This document shows positions 1-9,503 of a DNA stretch of 64,000 bases, piece by piece. The stretch lies in the NCBI GenBank assembly GCA_031761405.1, contig JASEVX010000006.1, positions 29,672,883 to 29,736,882 of the forward strand, in the 5' to 3' direction. This stretch comes from Serripes groenlandicus (taxonomy: Eukaryota; Mollusca; Bivalvia; Cardiida; Cardiidae). Each line of letters starts with the position of its first letter. The first letter of the stretch is position 1. The notes under the pieces are model-generated. The model was not told the origin of the DNA. It saw only the letters and a list, made by a program, of their open reading frames with translations, and ran no database searches. The translations under genes were made by a program, and so were the position numbers.

Positions 1-214
1 CTAGAATGCAGGACTATAACTTTTCTACATCAGATACTGCAGTCACAGCCATCAGTAAAGGCACCAAACTAGAATGCAGGACATAATTGTGTGCAACTTT
101 TATTGAGCTCACAGACTCGACTCACCATACAGCTTCACCAGTAAAAGCACCAAGTTAGAATGCAGGAAATAATTGCGTGCAACTTTTAAGCTCACAGACT
201 CGACTCACCATACG
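1..214. repeat. Imperfect tandem duplication, about 84-bp period
   Basis: The phrase TAGAATGCAGGA recurs at about 2, 70 and 154, followed by closely matching sequence (AATTGTGTGCAAC against AATTGCGTGCAAC, then CTCACAGACTCGACTCACC twice). This gives about 2.7 copies. The array starts at or before the window edge. No coding potential was recognised. Confidence 0.7.
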
Positions 215-264
215 GCGTCTGTGGTCATTGTCATCATCTGTCTGTCTGTTCACATTTCCCTTAA

Positions 265-433
265 ACCCCCTTTCCCACATACAACAATTCTGCAGCAGAC
301 TACTTTGAAAACATTGTGACAAAAACCTGAAAAATCTCCATAAAAGATCATGAGCAATTTCACCTTTGGCCACAATGTTTTCAAAAGTAGTCTGCTGCTA
401 TTGAGTCAAAATGTGTCAGCAGATGTGAAAGGG
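265..433 (+). mobile_element. TTAA-MITE copy
   Basis: The ends are CCCTTTCCCACATAC and GTGAAAGGG, with TTAA at 261-264 and 434-437. A CTGCAGCAGAC box lies near the left end and TCTGCTGC near the right. The left edge has three extra bases between TTAA and the terminus, so the exact start is uncertain. The copy is internally shortened, to about 169 bp. Confidence 0.75.
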
Positions 434-853
434 TTAAAATAACATTTCCAACCTACCCAAATACATATATTTGCACAAAATGCTCATTTTGCTCCTTGGT
501 GGTTCTCTACCAAAATGGCTGTCAAAGCTAAACTAAGGACATCTCCTAAACCACTGGCCAAATTTCAAAATAGTTTCATATTAATGTTCTTTAAGTGGCC
601 CTCTAACAAATTTGTTTAAACCTTTCCTCTACACTATATGGCCACTTAAGCTGAAAAAAGAAAAATCTTTAAATCTCCTGAAACACTGGCACAATTTCAA
701 AACAATTTTCCCAAAGACTGTCCCTGACTAATACATCAAACTGTTTGACTTTGTAACCTGCATAAGATGGCTACTTATGGTTGAAAACAGAAAACATATT
801 TTAACAGCATCTTTTCCTTTCCACTGAAATACAACATGTCACAGTCGATTTGT
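434..853. other. No gene; degenerate interspersed repeat core
   Basis: This AT-rich stretch carries phrases such as TGGTGGTTCTCTACCAAAATGG and repeated CACTGGC-ATTTCAAAA. They resemble the inner part of the hairpin-capped elements found elsewhere in the window (for example 33484-33865). No open frame or RNA gene is visible. Confidence 0.4.
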
Positions 854-1366
854 TAGCTCACCAGAGCACAAAGTGTACAAGGTTATTGTGGTGTCCTGTG
901 TGCATCGTCATCATCACATCATCGTCATTTATTTCTTTAACACAACATATCCTCTTAACCCTTTCCCACATACAGCAAACCTGCAGCAGACAACTTTGAA
1001 AGCATGTTGGCAAAAACCAAAAAAATCTCTATAAATGAAGGTATGATTAATGCAAAAAGTTGAAAACATTGTTGCAATTGGAGAAATTGCTTGTTTTGAG
1101 CAATTTCTCCTTTTGCCACAAGGTTTTTAAAAGTCATCTGCTGCAGAGGTGTCAGAAAGTGTCTGTAGTGGCGAAAGGGTTAAACCACTGGATTCATCGC
1201 ATCCAAACTTCACAGAAATGAATCTTTGTTATGTCTATATGTCATGCAGATTCACTGTAAATGGTTAAGCCTTAAGTTGTTTTGATCCAAATGATTTTAA
1301 AAATGTCTCGTAAATATTGATCTTGTCTTAAAAGTACATTTTTAGGTGAGCGATACAGGGCCTCTT
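854..1366 (+). mobile_element. Hairpin-capped element (AGCTCAC type), interrupted by a MITE
   Basis: It begins TTAGCTCACCAGAGCACAAAGTG and ends GGTGAGCGATACAGGGCCTCTTGG. Those are diverged versions of both ends of the better preserved element at 33484-33865. The MITE at 959-1179 sits inside it, so host sequence runs 854-958 and 1180-1366. Function and class are unknown; a Helitron-like origin is inferred only from end structure. Confidence 0.5.
959..1179 (+). mobile_element. TTAA-MITE copy, 221 bp, nested
   Basis: It is flanked by TTAA at 955-958 and 1180-1183. The box CTGCAGCAGAC lies near the left end and CATCTGCTGCAGAGG near the right. The centre folds as GAGAAATTGCTtgttttgAGCAATTTCTC. 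It sits inside the AGCTCAC-type element at 854-1366, so it is the younger insertion. Confidence 0.85.
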
Positions 1367-1642
1367 GGTTGTCTTGTATACTATTAATCTTTTCTTTTTA
1401 GCTAGGTTTCTTGGTCTCTCGGCAGATATACATTTTGTACTGTCAATATAAATTTGTTAAAATCTTTTTTTGTTGTGTTTCCTATCTTCTTTTCGTTTTC
1501 TTTTTTTCTTAAATTTATATGTATTTTATTCAGATCATTCATAATTTAAGTTTCTTTTAATGTTTGGTTCATGCTCACATAATATTATGGTATTCATTTG
1601 CCATTTAACATATCGTTTTAACCCTTCTCGAAAAAGGTACTC
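1367..1642. other. No recognised feature
   Basis: AT-rich, T-biased sequence with pyrimidine runs (about 1460-1520). No frame, repeat or RNA gene is recognised. Confidence 0.5.
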
Positions 1643-1646
1643 TTAA

Positions 1647-1867
1647 CCCTTTCCCTCATATAGACGCTTTCTGACGCCTCTGCAGCAGATGGCTTTTTGA
1701 AAACATAGTGACAAAGGAAGAAATTGCTCAAAACAAGCAATTTCTCCATTTGCCACAATGTTTTCCACTTTAGTCATAGGTTATCCATCCAATTATAGAG
1801 ATTTTCCAGTTTTTGACAAAATATAATCAAAGTCGGCTACTGCAGAATTGTTGTATGAGGGAAAGGG
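1647..1867 (-). mobile_element. TTAA-MITE copy in tandem unit 1
   Basis: 221 bp, with TTAA at 1643-1646 and 1868-1871. The central fold is GAAATTGCTCaaaacaaGCAATTTC, where the inner two pairs are disturbed. Right-arm box CGGCTACTGCAG is mutated from the usual CGTCTGCTGCAG. Confidence 0.9.
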
Positions 1868-2026
1868 TTAAGTTTTACAGAAAACACTATTTACTTTCAA
1901 AACAGAAATTCCAAAGATAACATTAATTGTCAGATAAATACTTGCTCCTTTTAACCTCAATGTTTTCAAAAGTCATCTGCTGCAGAGACATCAGAATTAA
2001 AGCATCTGTATGTGGGAAAGTGTTAA

Positions 2027-2247
2027 CCCTTTCCCTCATATAGACGCTTTCTGACGCCTCTGCAGCAGACAGCTTTTTGAAAACATAGTGACAAAAGAAG
2101 AAATTGCTCAAAACGAGCAATTTCTCCTTTTGCCACAATGTTTTCCACTTTAGTCATAGGTTATCCATCCAATTATAGAGATTTTCCAGTTTTTGACAAA
2201 ATATAATCAAAGTCGGCAACTGCAGAATTGTTGTATGAGGGAAAGGG
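2027..2247 (-). mobile_element. TTAA-MITE copy in tandem unit 2
   Basis: It is the same as the copy in unit 1 but with a fully paired centre, GAAATTGCTCaaaacGAGCAATTTC. It is followed by the same unit-specific spacer to 2402. Confidence 0.9.
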
Positions 2248-2406
2248 TTAAGTTTTCCAGAAAACACTATTTACTTTCAAAACAGAAATTCCAAAGATAA
2301 CATTAATTGTCAGATAAATACTTGCTCCTTTTAACCTCAATGTTTTCAAAAGTCATCTGCTGCAGAGACATCCGAATTAAAGCATCTGTATGTGGGAAAG
2401 TGTTAA

Positions 2407-2630
2407 CCCTTTCCCTCATATAGACGCTTTCTGACGCCTCTGCAGCAGACAGCTTTTTGAAAACATAGTGACAAAAGAAGAAATTGCTCAAAACGAGAAA
2501 TTTCTCCTTTTGCCACAATGTTTTCCACTTTTGGTCATTGGTTATCCATCCAATTATAGAGATTTTCCAGTTTTTGACAAAATATAATCAAAGTCGTCTA
2601 CTGCAGAATTGTTGTATGAGGGAAAGGGTT
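2407..2630 (-). mobile_element. TTAA-MITE copy in tandem unit 3
   Basis: Third copy in the 380-bp array, with a small length difference around TTTTGGTCATTGG. Its trailing spacer and half-MITE run to 2786, where the terminal TTAA has become TTTAA. Confidence 0.88.
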
Positions 2631-2786
2631 AAGTTTTCCAGAAAACACTATTTACTTTCAAAACAGAAATTCCAAAGATAACATTAATTGTCAGATAAAT
2701 ACTTGCTCCTTTTAACCTCAATGTTTTCAAAAGTCATCTGCTGCAGAGACATCAGAATTAAAGCATCTGTATGTGGGAAAGTGTTT

Positions 2787-3844
2787 AACTAAAATGGGAA
2801 CCCCAAAAAGAAGAAAAAGTGTTCCAAGACAGGGTACAAATTACACTGGTATCTCGAGTCTGAGGATTAAGTGTGAAAATGTGGAAAATCTGTCTCTGAC
2901 ATGATGATAGATAAGCAAGATTGACTATAAAATACTTCTCAATCCCTGCCTGTGATTTTGATTGATTGTCAACATTTGTCAGATTGCTGTTCCTCTAAGT
3001 CTCCAAGATATGCAAAGCATCACCATGGGTAATGGGGAACTAGCTTTCATCTATGTTAAGCTCGTCTGAGCTGAGCACAAAGTGTTCAGATAGAGCTATT
3101 GAAATCACTGGGTTTCCAGGCATTTCAAGAGTGGTATCAACAATTTCCTTTAATGGCATCTCATCCTGAACTACTGTGCTAATTACATCCAACATTTAAT
3201 GTAATGTTATTCAGGTGGTACCCAACAAAATTAGCTAAAATAATGTATATCCATGCATATCTTTGGTTGTTGTGACATCAGAAAGGGGGTAAAATGGTAA
3301 CACTTATGAAATTCTTCCCTTCTGAAACTACTGGCCCCATTTTGAAATAATTTTACCCGAATGACCATAAAGGGACCCTCTAAACAAAAGAGGTAATACA
3401 AAATTGATTGGCTAATCAAATTGCCACCAGGGGCTGTGACAGTTGTAACTCAATATAGTTAAAAGAATTACAATCTTTGAGAATCTGCTTCAATGAAAGT
3501 TACTATTAGCTTCTTGATTTTCGAATAATTTCACATAAATGATCCTTAGGTGAGCCTCTACCTAAACAAGTCAAAATGTAAATGTTTATCCAAAAATCAT
3601 GGCCGTAACAGTTTAAGTCTATAAAACTTTAAATTGCAATCTTTTTTATAATCATCTCCTCTGAAAGTAGGATGCTGATTTTGAAAATAATTTTATATGA
3701 ATGAAACTCTCTCTCATTACAGTTGAAATGAAGTGGAATGTTAATAAAAACCAGGGACACTGTACTACATGTAATATAGTGTCCCTGTAAAAACATAGAA
3801 ACAATGTTTTCAAATCTAATATCAATAATCATTCGACTTTCAAT
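2787..3844. other. No gene; degenerate hairpin-capped element fragments
   Basis: At 3058-3095 AAGCTCGTCTGAGCTGAGCACAAAGTG resembles the AGCTCAC-type 5' end. At 3300-3600 phrases like AGCCTCTACCTAAACAAG resemble its core. A 23-base phrase containing GTAATATAGTGTCCCTGTAAAAACA lies near 3770. Short open frames here have no domain features. Confidence 0.4.
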
Positions 3845-3848
3845 TTAA

Positions 3849-4075
3849 CCCTTTCCCTCATACGACAATTCTGCAGCAGACGACTTTGAACGTATTTTGT
3901 CAAAACATAGAAAATCTCCATAATTGAATGGATAATCTATGACAAAAAGTGGAAAACATTGTGGCAAAAGGAGAAATTGCACGTTTTGTGCAATTTCTTC
4001 TTTTGTCACTATGTTTTCAAAAAGCCGTCTGCTGCAGAGGCGCCAGAAAGCGTCTATAAATTATGAGGAAAAGGG
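3849..4075 (+). mobile_element. TTAA-MITE copy, 227 bp
   Basis: TTAA at 3845-3848 and 4076-4079. The central hairpin is of the AC/GT type (ATTGCACgttttGTGCAAT). The right end carries an insertion (CTATAAATTATGAGG). Confidence 0.9.
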
Positions 4076-4671
4076 TTAAATGCCCACAAGAAAGGGGTTT
4101 TATGTGGGTTGTATGGTGATATATATTTTAGCATTAATCATTTGAAGGTTGAAGTTATAAAATGGACTTGTAAAACTCTGCATTTTGAAGAGTCCATAGC
4201 CAATTCTAGGAATATCAGGATAAAGATGTTGAGTTGGCCAGCCAATATAGTATATACCCTGGTTGCATGGTTCTGTACTGGTTGCACACAGGTTTCACAA
4301 ATTCGGTTGCAGCAGTCAAGGGGGTTAAATTCCTTTTAATTAACTGCATACAGAAATCCCAACCTGCATTGTTTGAATAAAGACAGTCAAAATGTTACTG
4401 TCATACATTTAGAGTAAAAAAACAAGTTTTCAGATGTTAAATTGTGGTTTCTTGGTCATAAATATAATTTAATTACTGAAACCTACCAACTATATTTGAG
4501 GAAAGGCTTACATTCATAATTTCTTCTTATTTGACAAATCTTGCAGAAGGTTATTGCATTGAGCATTTTTATGGCTTCGTGCAAAGTAGCTTTAATTATA
4601 TTTTTAGCATTAAACCTCTAATTGAAAGTGTTGCAATGGGATTAATTGAAAACACATCATAGCAAGGATAT
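4076..4671. other. No gene; short dispersed repeat
   Basis: About 110 bp at 4178-4290 (GAGTCCATAGCCAATTCTAGG onward) recurs at 22160-22270, which marks it as an interspersed repeat fragment. The rest shows nothing recognisable. Confidence 0.45.
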
Positions 4672-5536
4672 CAGTACTGATAAGTTGTAGGTTTATCATT
4701 AGATTGGTATCTGTACTGATAAGTTGTAGGTTTATCAATAGATTTGAATATGTACTGATAAGTTGTAGGTTTATCATTAGATTGGTATATGTACCGATAA
4801 GTTGTAGGTTTATCATTAGATTGGTATATGTACTGATATGTTGTAGGTTTATCATTATATTGGTATATGTACTGATATGTTGTAGGTTTTTCATTAGATT
4901 GGTATATGTACTGATAAGTTGTAGGTTTATCATTAGATTGGTATATGTACTGATATGTTGTAGGTTTATCATTAGATTGGTATCTGTACTGATAAGTTGT
5001 AGGTTTATCATTATATTGGTATATGTACTGATATGTTGTAGGTTTATCATTAGATTGGTATATGTACTGATATGTTGTAGATTTATCATTATATTGGTAT
5101 ATGTACTGATATGTTGTAGGTTTATCATTATATTGGTATATGTACTGATAAGTTGTAGGTTTATCATTAGATTGGTATCTGTACTGATATGTTGTAGGTT
5201 TATCATTATATTGGTATCTGTACTGATAAATTGTAGGTTTATCATTAGATTGGTATATGTACTGATACGTTGTAGGTTTATCATTATATTGGTATATGTA
5301 CTGATATGTTGTAGGTTTATCATTATATTGGTATATGCACTGATAAGTTGTAGGTTTATCATTAGAATGGTATCAGTGCTGACAAGTTGTAGGTTTATCA
5401 TATGAATGGTATATTGTGCTGATAAGTTGTAGGTTTATCATAAGAATGGTTTATGTGTGCTGATAAGTTGTAGGTTTATCATAAGAATGGTTTATGTGTG
5501 CTGATAAGTTGTAGGTTTATCACTGTGCTGATAAGT
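4672..5536. repeat. 39-bp minisatellite, about 22 copies
   Basis: The unit contains GTACTGATAAGTTGTAGG, TTTATCATTAGATTGGTAT and small variants (AAG/ATG, GAT/TAT, TAT/TCT). Because 39 is a multiple of three and the unit lacks stops in two frames, it produces long open frames on both strands (4610-5401 minus, 4704-5405 plus). Those frames are 13-residue repeats and are not treated as genes. The last four units drift and lose length. GATAA and TTATC within each unit can pair as a small hairpin. Confidence 0.95.
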
Positions 5537-6034
5537 AGATTCCTGACAGTAGATTAAGTGGAACTGAAATGCATTAACTCTTCTGGATTTGTTTGATACA
5601 AATAAAAAAAAACTTAGAGCCACCATAGGGAAGGGCAAAATTCATCTATGTGCCTATAGTGCAGTCTTTGAATATCTTCATCCCTAAAACTACATGATCA
5701 ATTTATAAAAAAAAAGTTCTTGGCTGACCCTCTACCCAATGGCTGCCACAGGGTTGGACTATTTTCCTTTTATATGCCTTTATTGCAAACCTTTAGAATT
5801 CCTTGTTTTTTTCCCAATGATTTCCCTGTATTTTATGTGTATTTTCATATTTTGTGATAAAAGTCCCTGCAAAATCTACAGCCGGTTAATAAAGCCAGGA
5901 AGCCCATGTGATTTTACTGAAATATCTTTGAAAATGTTGTTAATCTTTAATCATTAAATCTTATCTAAATGGTTTTGAATAAAGTGGATGATACAGCTAG
6001 GACCTCTTGTTCAGCCAAATTTGCAAGTTGTTTA
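5537..6034. other. No gene; right part of a hairpin-capped element
   Basis: GGCTGACCCTCTACCCAATGG at about 5720 and GATACAGCTAGGACCTCTTGTT ending near 6013 resemble core and 3' end of the AGCTCAC-type elements. A 5' end is not recognisable, so this is an eroded copy at best. Confidence 0.4.
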
Positions 6035-6216
6035 CCTTTTCCAACCTGCAGACACATTTTGACGCATTTTTGTCCGAAAACTTTTGTAAACGTTGTGACA
6101 AAAGGAGAAATTGTTAATCATTAACAATTACCTCCATTGCCACAATGTTTTCAACTCTATTCAATAATTATACTTTCATTTTTTGAGATTTTCCTTTTTA
6201 ATGTCTAGATGTTTTT
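6035..6216 (-). mobile_element. Left part of a TTAA-MITE split by the DIRS element
   Basis: It starts CCTTTTCCAACCTGCAGACACATTTTGACGC after TTTA. It continues through a central fold (GAGAAATTGTTAATCATTAACAATTACCTCC) to ATGTCTAGATGTTTTT. The missing right part resumes at 12957 (TTTTCAAAGTCTTCTGCTGCAG). Comparable uninterrupted sequence (GATGTTTTCAAAGTC) is present at about 51732. Confidence 0.85.
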
Positions 6217-6230
6217 ATGTCAAAAATACG

Positions 6231-6379
6231 TTACCAGTCATTTAATACCTGATATATAAGCCCCTAGCAATTAACTCATCCAGAAAATTGATCGCGCCCA
6301 GCGTATCCCTCACGTCCGTGTGATATACACGGTTGCCGGCAAGCACCGGCCTACGTGACCAACGTGCCACTTTTAATTT
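6231..6379 (+). repeat. DIRS left inverted terminal repeat
   Basis: It runs from TTACCAGTCATTTAATACC to CCACTTTTAATTT and is the reverse complement of 12768-12916. I see only two differences (GCAATTAAC against GCACTTAAC, and GACCAACG against GACCCACG). Nineteen bases lie outside it on the left (6212-6230) that are not part of the repeat. Confidence 0.95.
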
Positions 6380-6872
6380 CCTGGACACACCATCTTGACG
6401 GCTAAGTTATTTATTTATTTATAAATTAATTTCTTTGTCTTTTTAAGGCGTTTTCGTCTTAAGCAAGTTTGCTCATTCAGTCCCGAATCTGTATAAAACA
6501 TTAAGCTAATTTAATTGTGAAAATTATTGTTTGTTTTATATGTTTATTTTGTACACAACAAATTGAAAGTCACGGTGGGTTACCCCACCCACTATTTCAA
6601 TCACATCGTCGAGTGCGGATTCCGAGTATTGTTTGTTTTCAACATCCTTATTTCCCCTCCTCGTTAGAGGTATCAATTATTGCTATCATCTTCTTGTGTA
6701 TGATATGTTTGTTGTATATTTATTGAATTAAAATTATGGAAAGACTTTGTGAAAAAATATTTTCATTAGGTACGTCCATTAAGTAGACTAGAAAATAAAA
6801 AGTAGAAAAAATTTTGAAATTTTTTTTGTTTGTTTTTTGGTGTTTATTTCGTATATTATTCTGTAAATAACT
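6380..6872 (+). other. DIRS 5' leader
   Basis: AT-rich non-coding stretch between the left terminal repeat and ORF1. Short frames (for example 6517-6726) have no features. The promoter is expected in or near the terminal repeat for this family, but I see no defined motif. Confidence 0.6.
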
Positions 6873-9503
6873 ATGCCGAATGGTGATCAGAGGCGTGGAA
6901 CATGCGGCCATATAGTAGCTACATGGGACACTCACCTCGCCTGTCTAAATTGCACTAAGTGCACACAGGAATCACCCTGTGAAATCTGCAGTTCCTGGAC
7001 CGCTTCCGTTTGGAATTTGGCTGGGAAAAGGAGATTGTACAGAGACCGGAAGAAGAAGGTAAGTAAACAAAAAGTGCTGAGTTCTTCTAGCGGTGAGGAG
7101 TTTGAAGGGTTTTCAGACTCCGAGATTGTGGCGAGTGTGCAGGTGGTTACGGCTGTTCCTTCTACACTCGTCACAGACGCTCTTTCTTCGGCTGGCTCTG
7201 CAAAGGGCAGGAAAGAGCGACTGGCAAAAGGGTTTGGAGTTAGTACTGCGGAGAAACGGGGGTCTGTGGACCATTTCTCTTACGGAAAACAACATTCTCT
7301 GATGCCAGGTGTTGGGGCTAATCCTTCGGGTGAAGCAATAGGCCTTTCTCAGGGAAACCTGGCAGATTGGCCGATTCCAACACAACCCTCTGTGGTTTAT
7401 GAGTCTTCGGATTCATTCAGAGGTCCAAAGAATGATGCCTACGGGCGGAAATTTTTGGAGACAAATGTTGGGATAACGTCTAACGTTCTTAGCATAGGTC
7501 AACCGGGTAATGCTTTCGAGCAGAACCCTTATGACTCCGGGAAACCGGTCACCGGGCAACCGGACACCGAAACACCGGGCACCGGACAACCGGGTAGTCA
7601 TATTGCCACCGGGTCACCGGGTTTTTGGCAACCGGGCATGAGTCAACCGGGCAACCAGGTACAGGAGGACAAATGTCTGGACAGCATGTTCGAGGGGATA
7701 ATAATTATCCTTCCGTCAATAGACAACCAGACATGCTGTCAGATAGCCACGGTATGCGAGACGCCGGTCATCCGGGTTTTGTTTTATCTGGCACCGGGCA
7801 ACCGGGCACCAGTCAACCAGGCACCGGGTAACGGTGGACCAGGTCTCGGGCAACATCAACGTATTGATACGGGGTATCATTCGTTTGCCGGACATCCGGG
7901 TATGTTGTTTAATAGTTACGGTAAACCGGTCTCCGGTCAACCGTACCCCGGACAACTGAGTAATAGTTATCAAACCTATGGTCATTACGTACCTGGTTCT
8001 AATTCTCAGCCGTCGAACACCGGGTATAGGGAGAAATCAATCCGTTCTCCAGGGGGGTCGGTGTATATCTCTCGAGATTACACCCCTTCTCCATACCAAC
8101 CCCCGGTTCAACCGGAACAAAGGGGTGGTGATCTACGGGTTACTCAGGCCTACCGGGAGCAGCAATATCCAAATAATGGGAATTTGCAACCCCCGGGAGG
8201 ACACCTCTCTATGAGGCAGTCCTTAGATAGGCATCCCCCCGAGCAAGTACACTCGATGTGTCCTGTGAAGGGGAGGCCGGCACCGTCACATACGGTTAGC
8301 TCGGTCCCGACTGTCGACCCATTTCAACTTCATCCTGCTGCGGAAGGGAAGTCGTTATCAAAGGGTCTACATCAGTACATAGATTCATCTCATGATTCCT
8401 TGTCTGAGTCGGTCGTTCAATTCCAGGTCGAGAGACCAAGTAGAGCTGAACATGGTCACAGGATTCAAAGCTCTCCCACACCTTCGTCTGACGAAGAAAT
8501 GGGAGATCAGTCCTTTTCAGGTGACGAGCCAACGGTAGAGCGTATGTCTCTACAACAGACTATTGATGAAGTGTTCAGGGTAGTTCCTGACCATTTTTGC
8601 CCAAAGGTTGACGCTCCCCCTCGTCGGAAAAACCTATCAAGTCTCGAGGAATTAAACGCAGAGGCTTTTACACCACTACGTTTACTTCCTCAGGCAAACA
8701 ATCTGGGCAGATTGATTGAACAATTGCAGGCCACCAGGTCTCTTGACTCTTGTCAACCCTGGTCAGTCCCAGCAGCCATTTCTAAAGAATGGGTAACTCC
8801 TAAGAAGTATACCACTTCGAAAGAGTTCTTCCCAGTCAAGGTGCCAGCCTTGGACGGGGACGCTGCTATGCTGGGACTGTCTGCACCCACTTCTGTAACG
8901 GTTAATTCCAAGTTACTCGAGAAGTGGGAGGCCAGAGCTAGGTTGGGTGTTATGGTTTCTTCTCATGATGATCATTTCGCTATAGCTCTGTCCCAATTGT
9001 TAAAAGAGGAGAATGTCTCTAGCAGAGGTGCTAACAGAATTTTGGAAGCTTTTGATACGGGCAATAGGCATCTCATGGCTCTGAATCTTCAGAACGCCAC
9101 AGAGATGCTGTCCGCAAGGAGAGATGCGGCGTTAGCCAAATCCTCCTTGCTGCTTCAAGAAAGCAAGGACAAACTGAGAGCTGCTCCTCTAGCTTCCGAT
9201 CTCCTCTTCGGTGGAAGAATAGCTGCGGTGACTGTTTCTGATTCATCAGAACAGTCCAGACGCCTCTCGGCGAATGCAGCGAATGCTTTTGCACAGAGCC
9301 AGAAGCGCTCGGCGCCATCTGGAAAAGGGGGTAAGGCTAGGAAACCTCCCCTTGCCAAGAAGCAAAAGCAGGATGTTAAGGCCTTTGCGCCAAAACAACC
9401 GTCTTCCACGGGCCAAAAGTCTGCAAAACCAAAGCCCCACTTTCAAGCGGGAGCTAAGAGGCATACTTCTAAGCGCAGCTCTCTCCCTAGGCCGCAGCCC
9501 TAG
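6873..9503 (+). CDS. DIRS ORF1, Gag-like protein, 876 aa
   Basis: This is the first ORF of the element, in the position of the DIRS Gag-like protein thought to package the element RNA. Residues 11-42 hold a Cys/His cluster (C11, H13, H21, C24, C27, C30, C36, C39) that could bind metal. Residues about 220-380 are a Gly/Pro/Gln-rich region built from ACCGGGCAACCGGG-like DNA repeats. Residues about 560-790 form a compact, probably folded region (around ALDGDAAMLGLS). Residues about 805-876 are Lys/Arg/Pro-rich and likely bind nucleic acid. ATG 6873 is the first start after in-frame stops. From about residue 261 to 319 the open frame looks wrong: the +2 frame there continues the Gly/Gln/Pro composition while the annotated frame is hydrophobic. 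This suggests two compensating indels. ORF1 overlaps the RT frame by about 230 bp. Confidence 0.85.
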   Translation: MPNGDQRRGTCGHIVATWDTHLACLNCTKCTQESPCEICSSWTASVWNLAGKRRLYRDRKKKVSKQKVLSSSSGEEFEGFSDSEIVASVQVVTAVPSTLVTDALSSAGSAKGRKERLAKGFGVSTAEKRGSVDHFSYGKQHSLMPGVGANPSGEAIGLSQGNLADWPIPTQPSVVYESSDSFRGPKNDAYGRKFLETNVGITSNVLSIGQPGNAFEQNPYDSGKPVTGQPDTETPGTGQPGSHIATGSPGFWQPGMSQPGNQVQEDKCLDSMFEGIIIILPSIDNQTCCQIATVCETPVIRVLFYLAPGNRAPVNQAPGNGGPGLGQHQRIDTGYHSFAGHPGMLFNSYGKPVSGQPYPGQLSNSYQTYGHYVPGSNSQPSNTGYREKSIRSPGGSVYISRDYTPSPYQPPVQPEQRGGDLRVTQAYREQQYPNNGNLQPPGGHLSMRQSLDRHPPEQVHSMCPVKGRPAPSHTVSSVPTVDPFQLHPAAEGKSLSKGLHQYIDSSHDSLSESVVQFQVERPSRAEHGHRIQSSPTPSSDEEMGDQSFSGDEPTVERMSLQQTIDEVFRVVPDHFCPKVDAPPRRKNLSSLEELNAEAFTPLRLLPQANNLGRLIEQLQATRSLDSCQPWSVPAAISKEWVTPKKYTTSKEFFPVKVPALDGDAAMLGLSAPTSVTVNSKLLEKWEARARLGVMVSSHDDHFAIALSQLLKEENVSSRGANRILEAFDTGNRHLMALNLQNATEMLSARRDAALAKSSLLLQESKDKLRAAPLASDLLFGGRIAAVTVSDSSEQSRRLSANAANAFAQSQKRSAPSGKGGKARKPPLAKKQKQDVKAFAPKQPSSTGQKSAKPKPHFQAGAKRHTSKRSSLPRPQP

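Larger units (their letters stand above)
1643..2786. repeat. Three tandem copies of a 380-bp unit made of one and a half MITEs
   Basis: TTAACCCTTTCCCTCATATAG starts at 1643, 2023 and 2403, exactly 380 bp apart. The sequence between is nearly identical in the three units: a 221-bp MITE, then GTTTT(A/C)CAGAAAACACTATTTAC, then a right-end-like MITE fragment ending GTGGGAAAGTGTT. The units differ by scattered substitutions (for example CGGCAACTGC, CGGCTACTGC and CGTCTACTGC), so this is an old enough true duplication or an array of real copies. Confidence 0.9.

Noticed and set aside
1923..2681. Recurring about 70-codon frames beginning MWQKEK or ending SVYMRERV
   Set aside because: The same frames appear wherever a TTAA-MITE lies; they read through the hairpin and terminal repeats and carry no domain.
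4610..5405. 263- and 233-codon open frames on opposite strands
   Set aside because: Both are translations of the 39-bp minisatellite; they have no other sequence and no start context.
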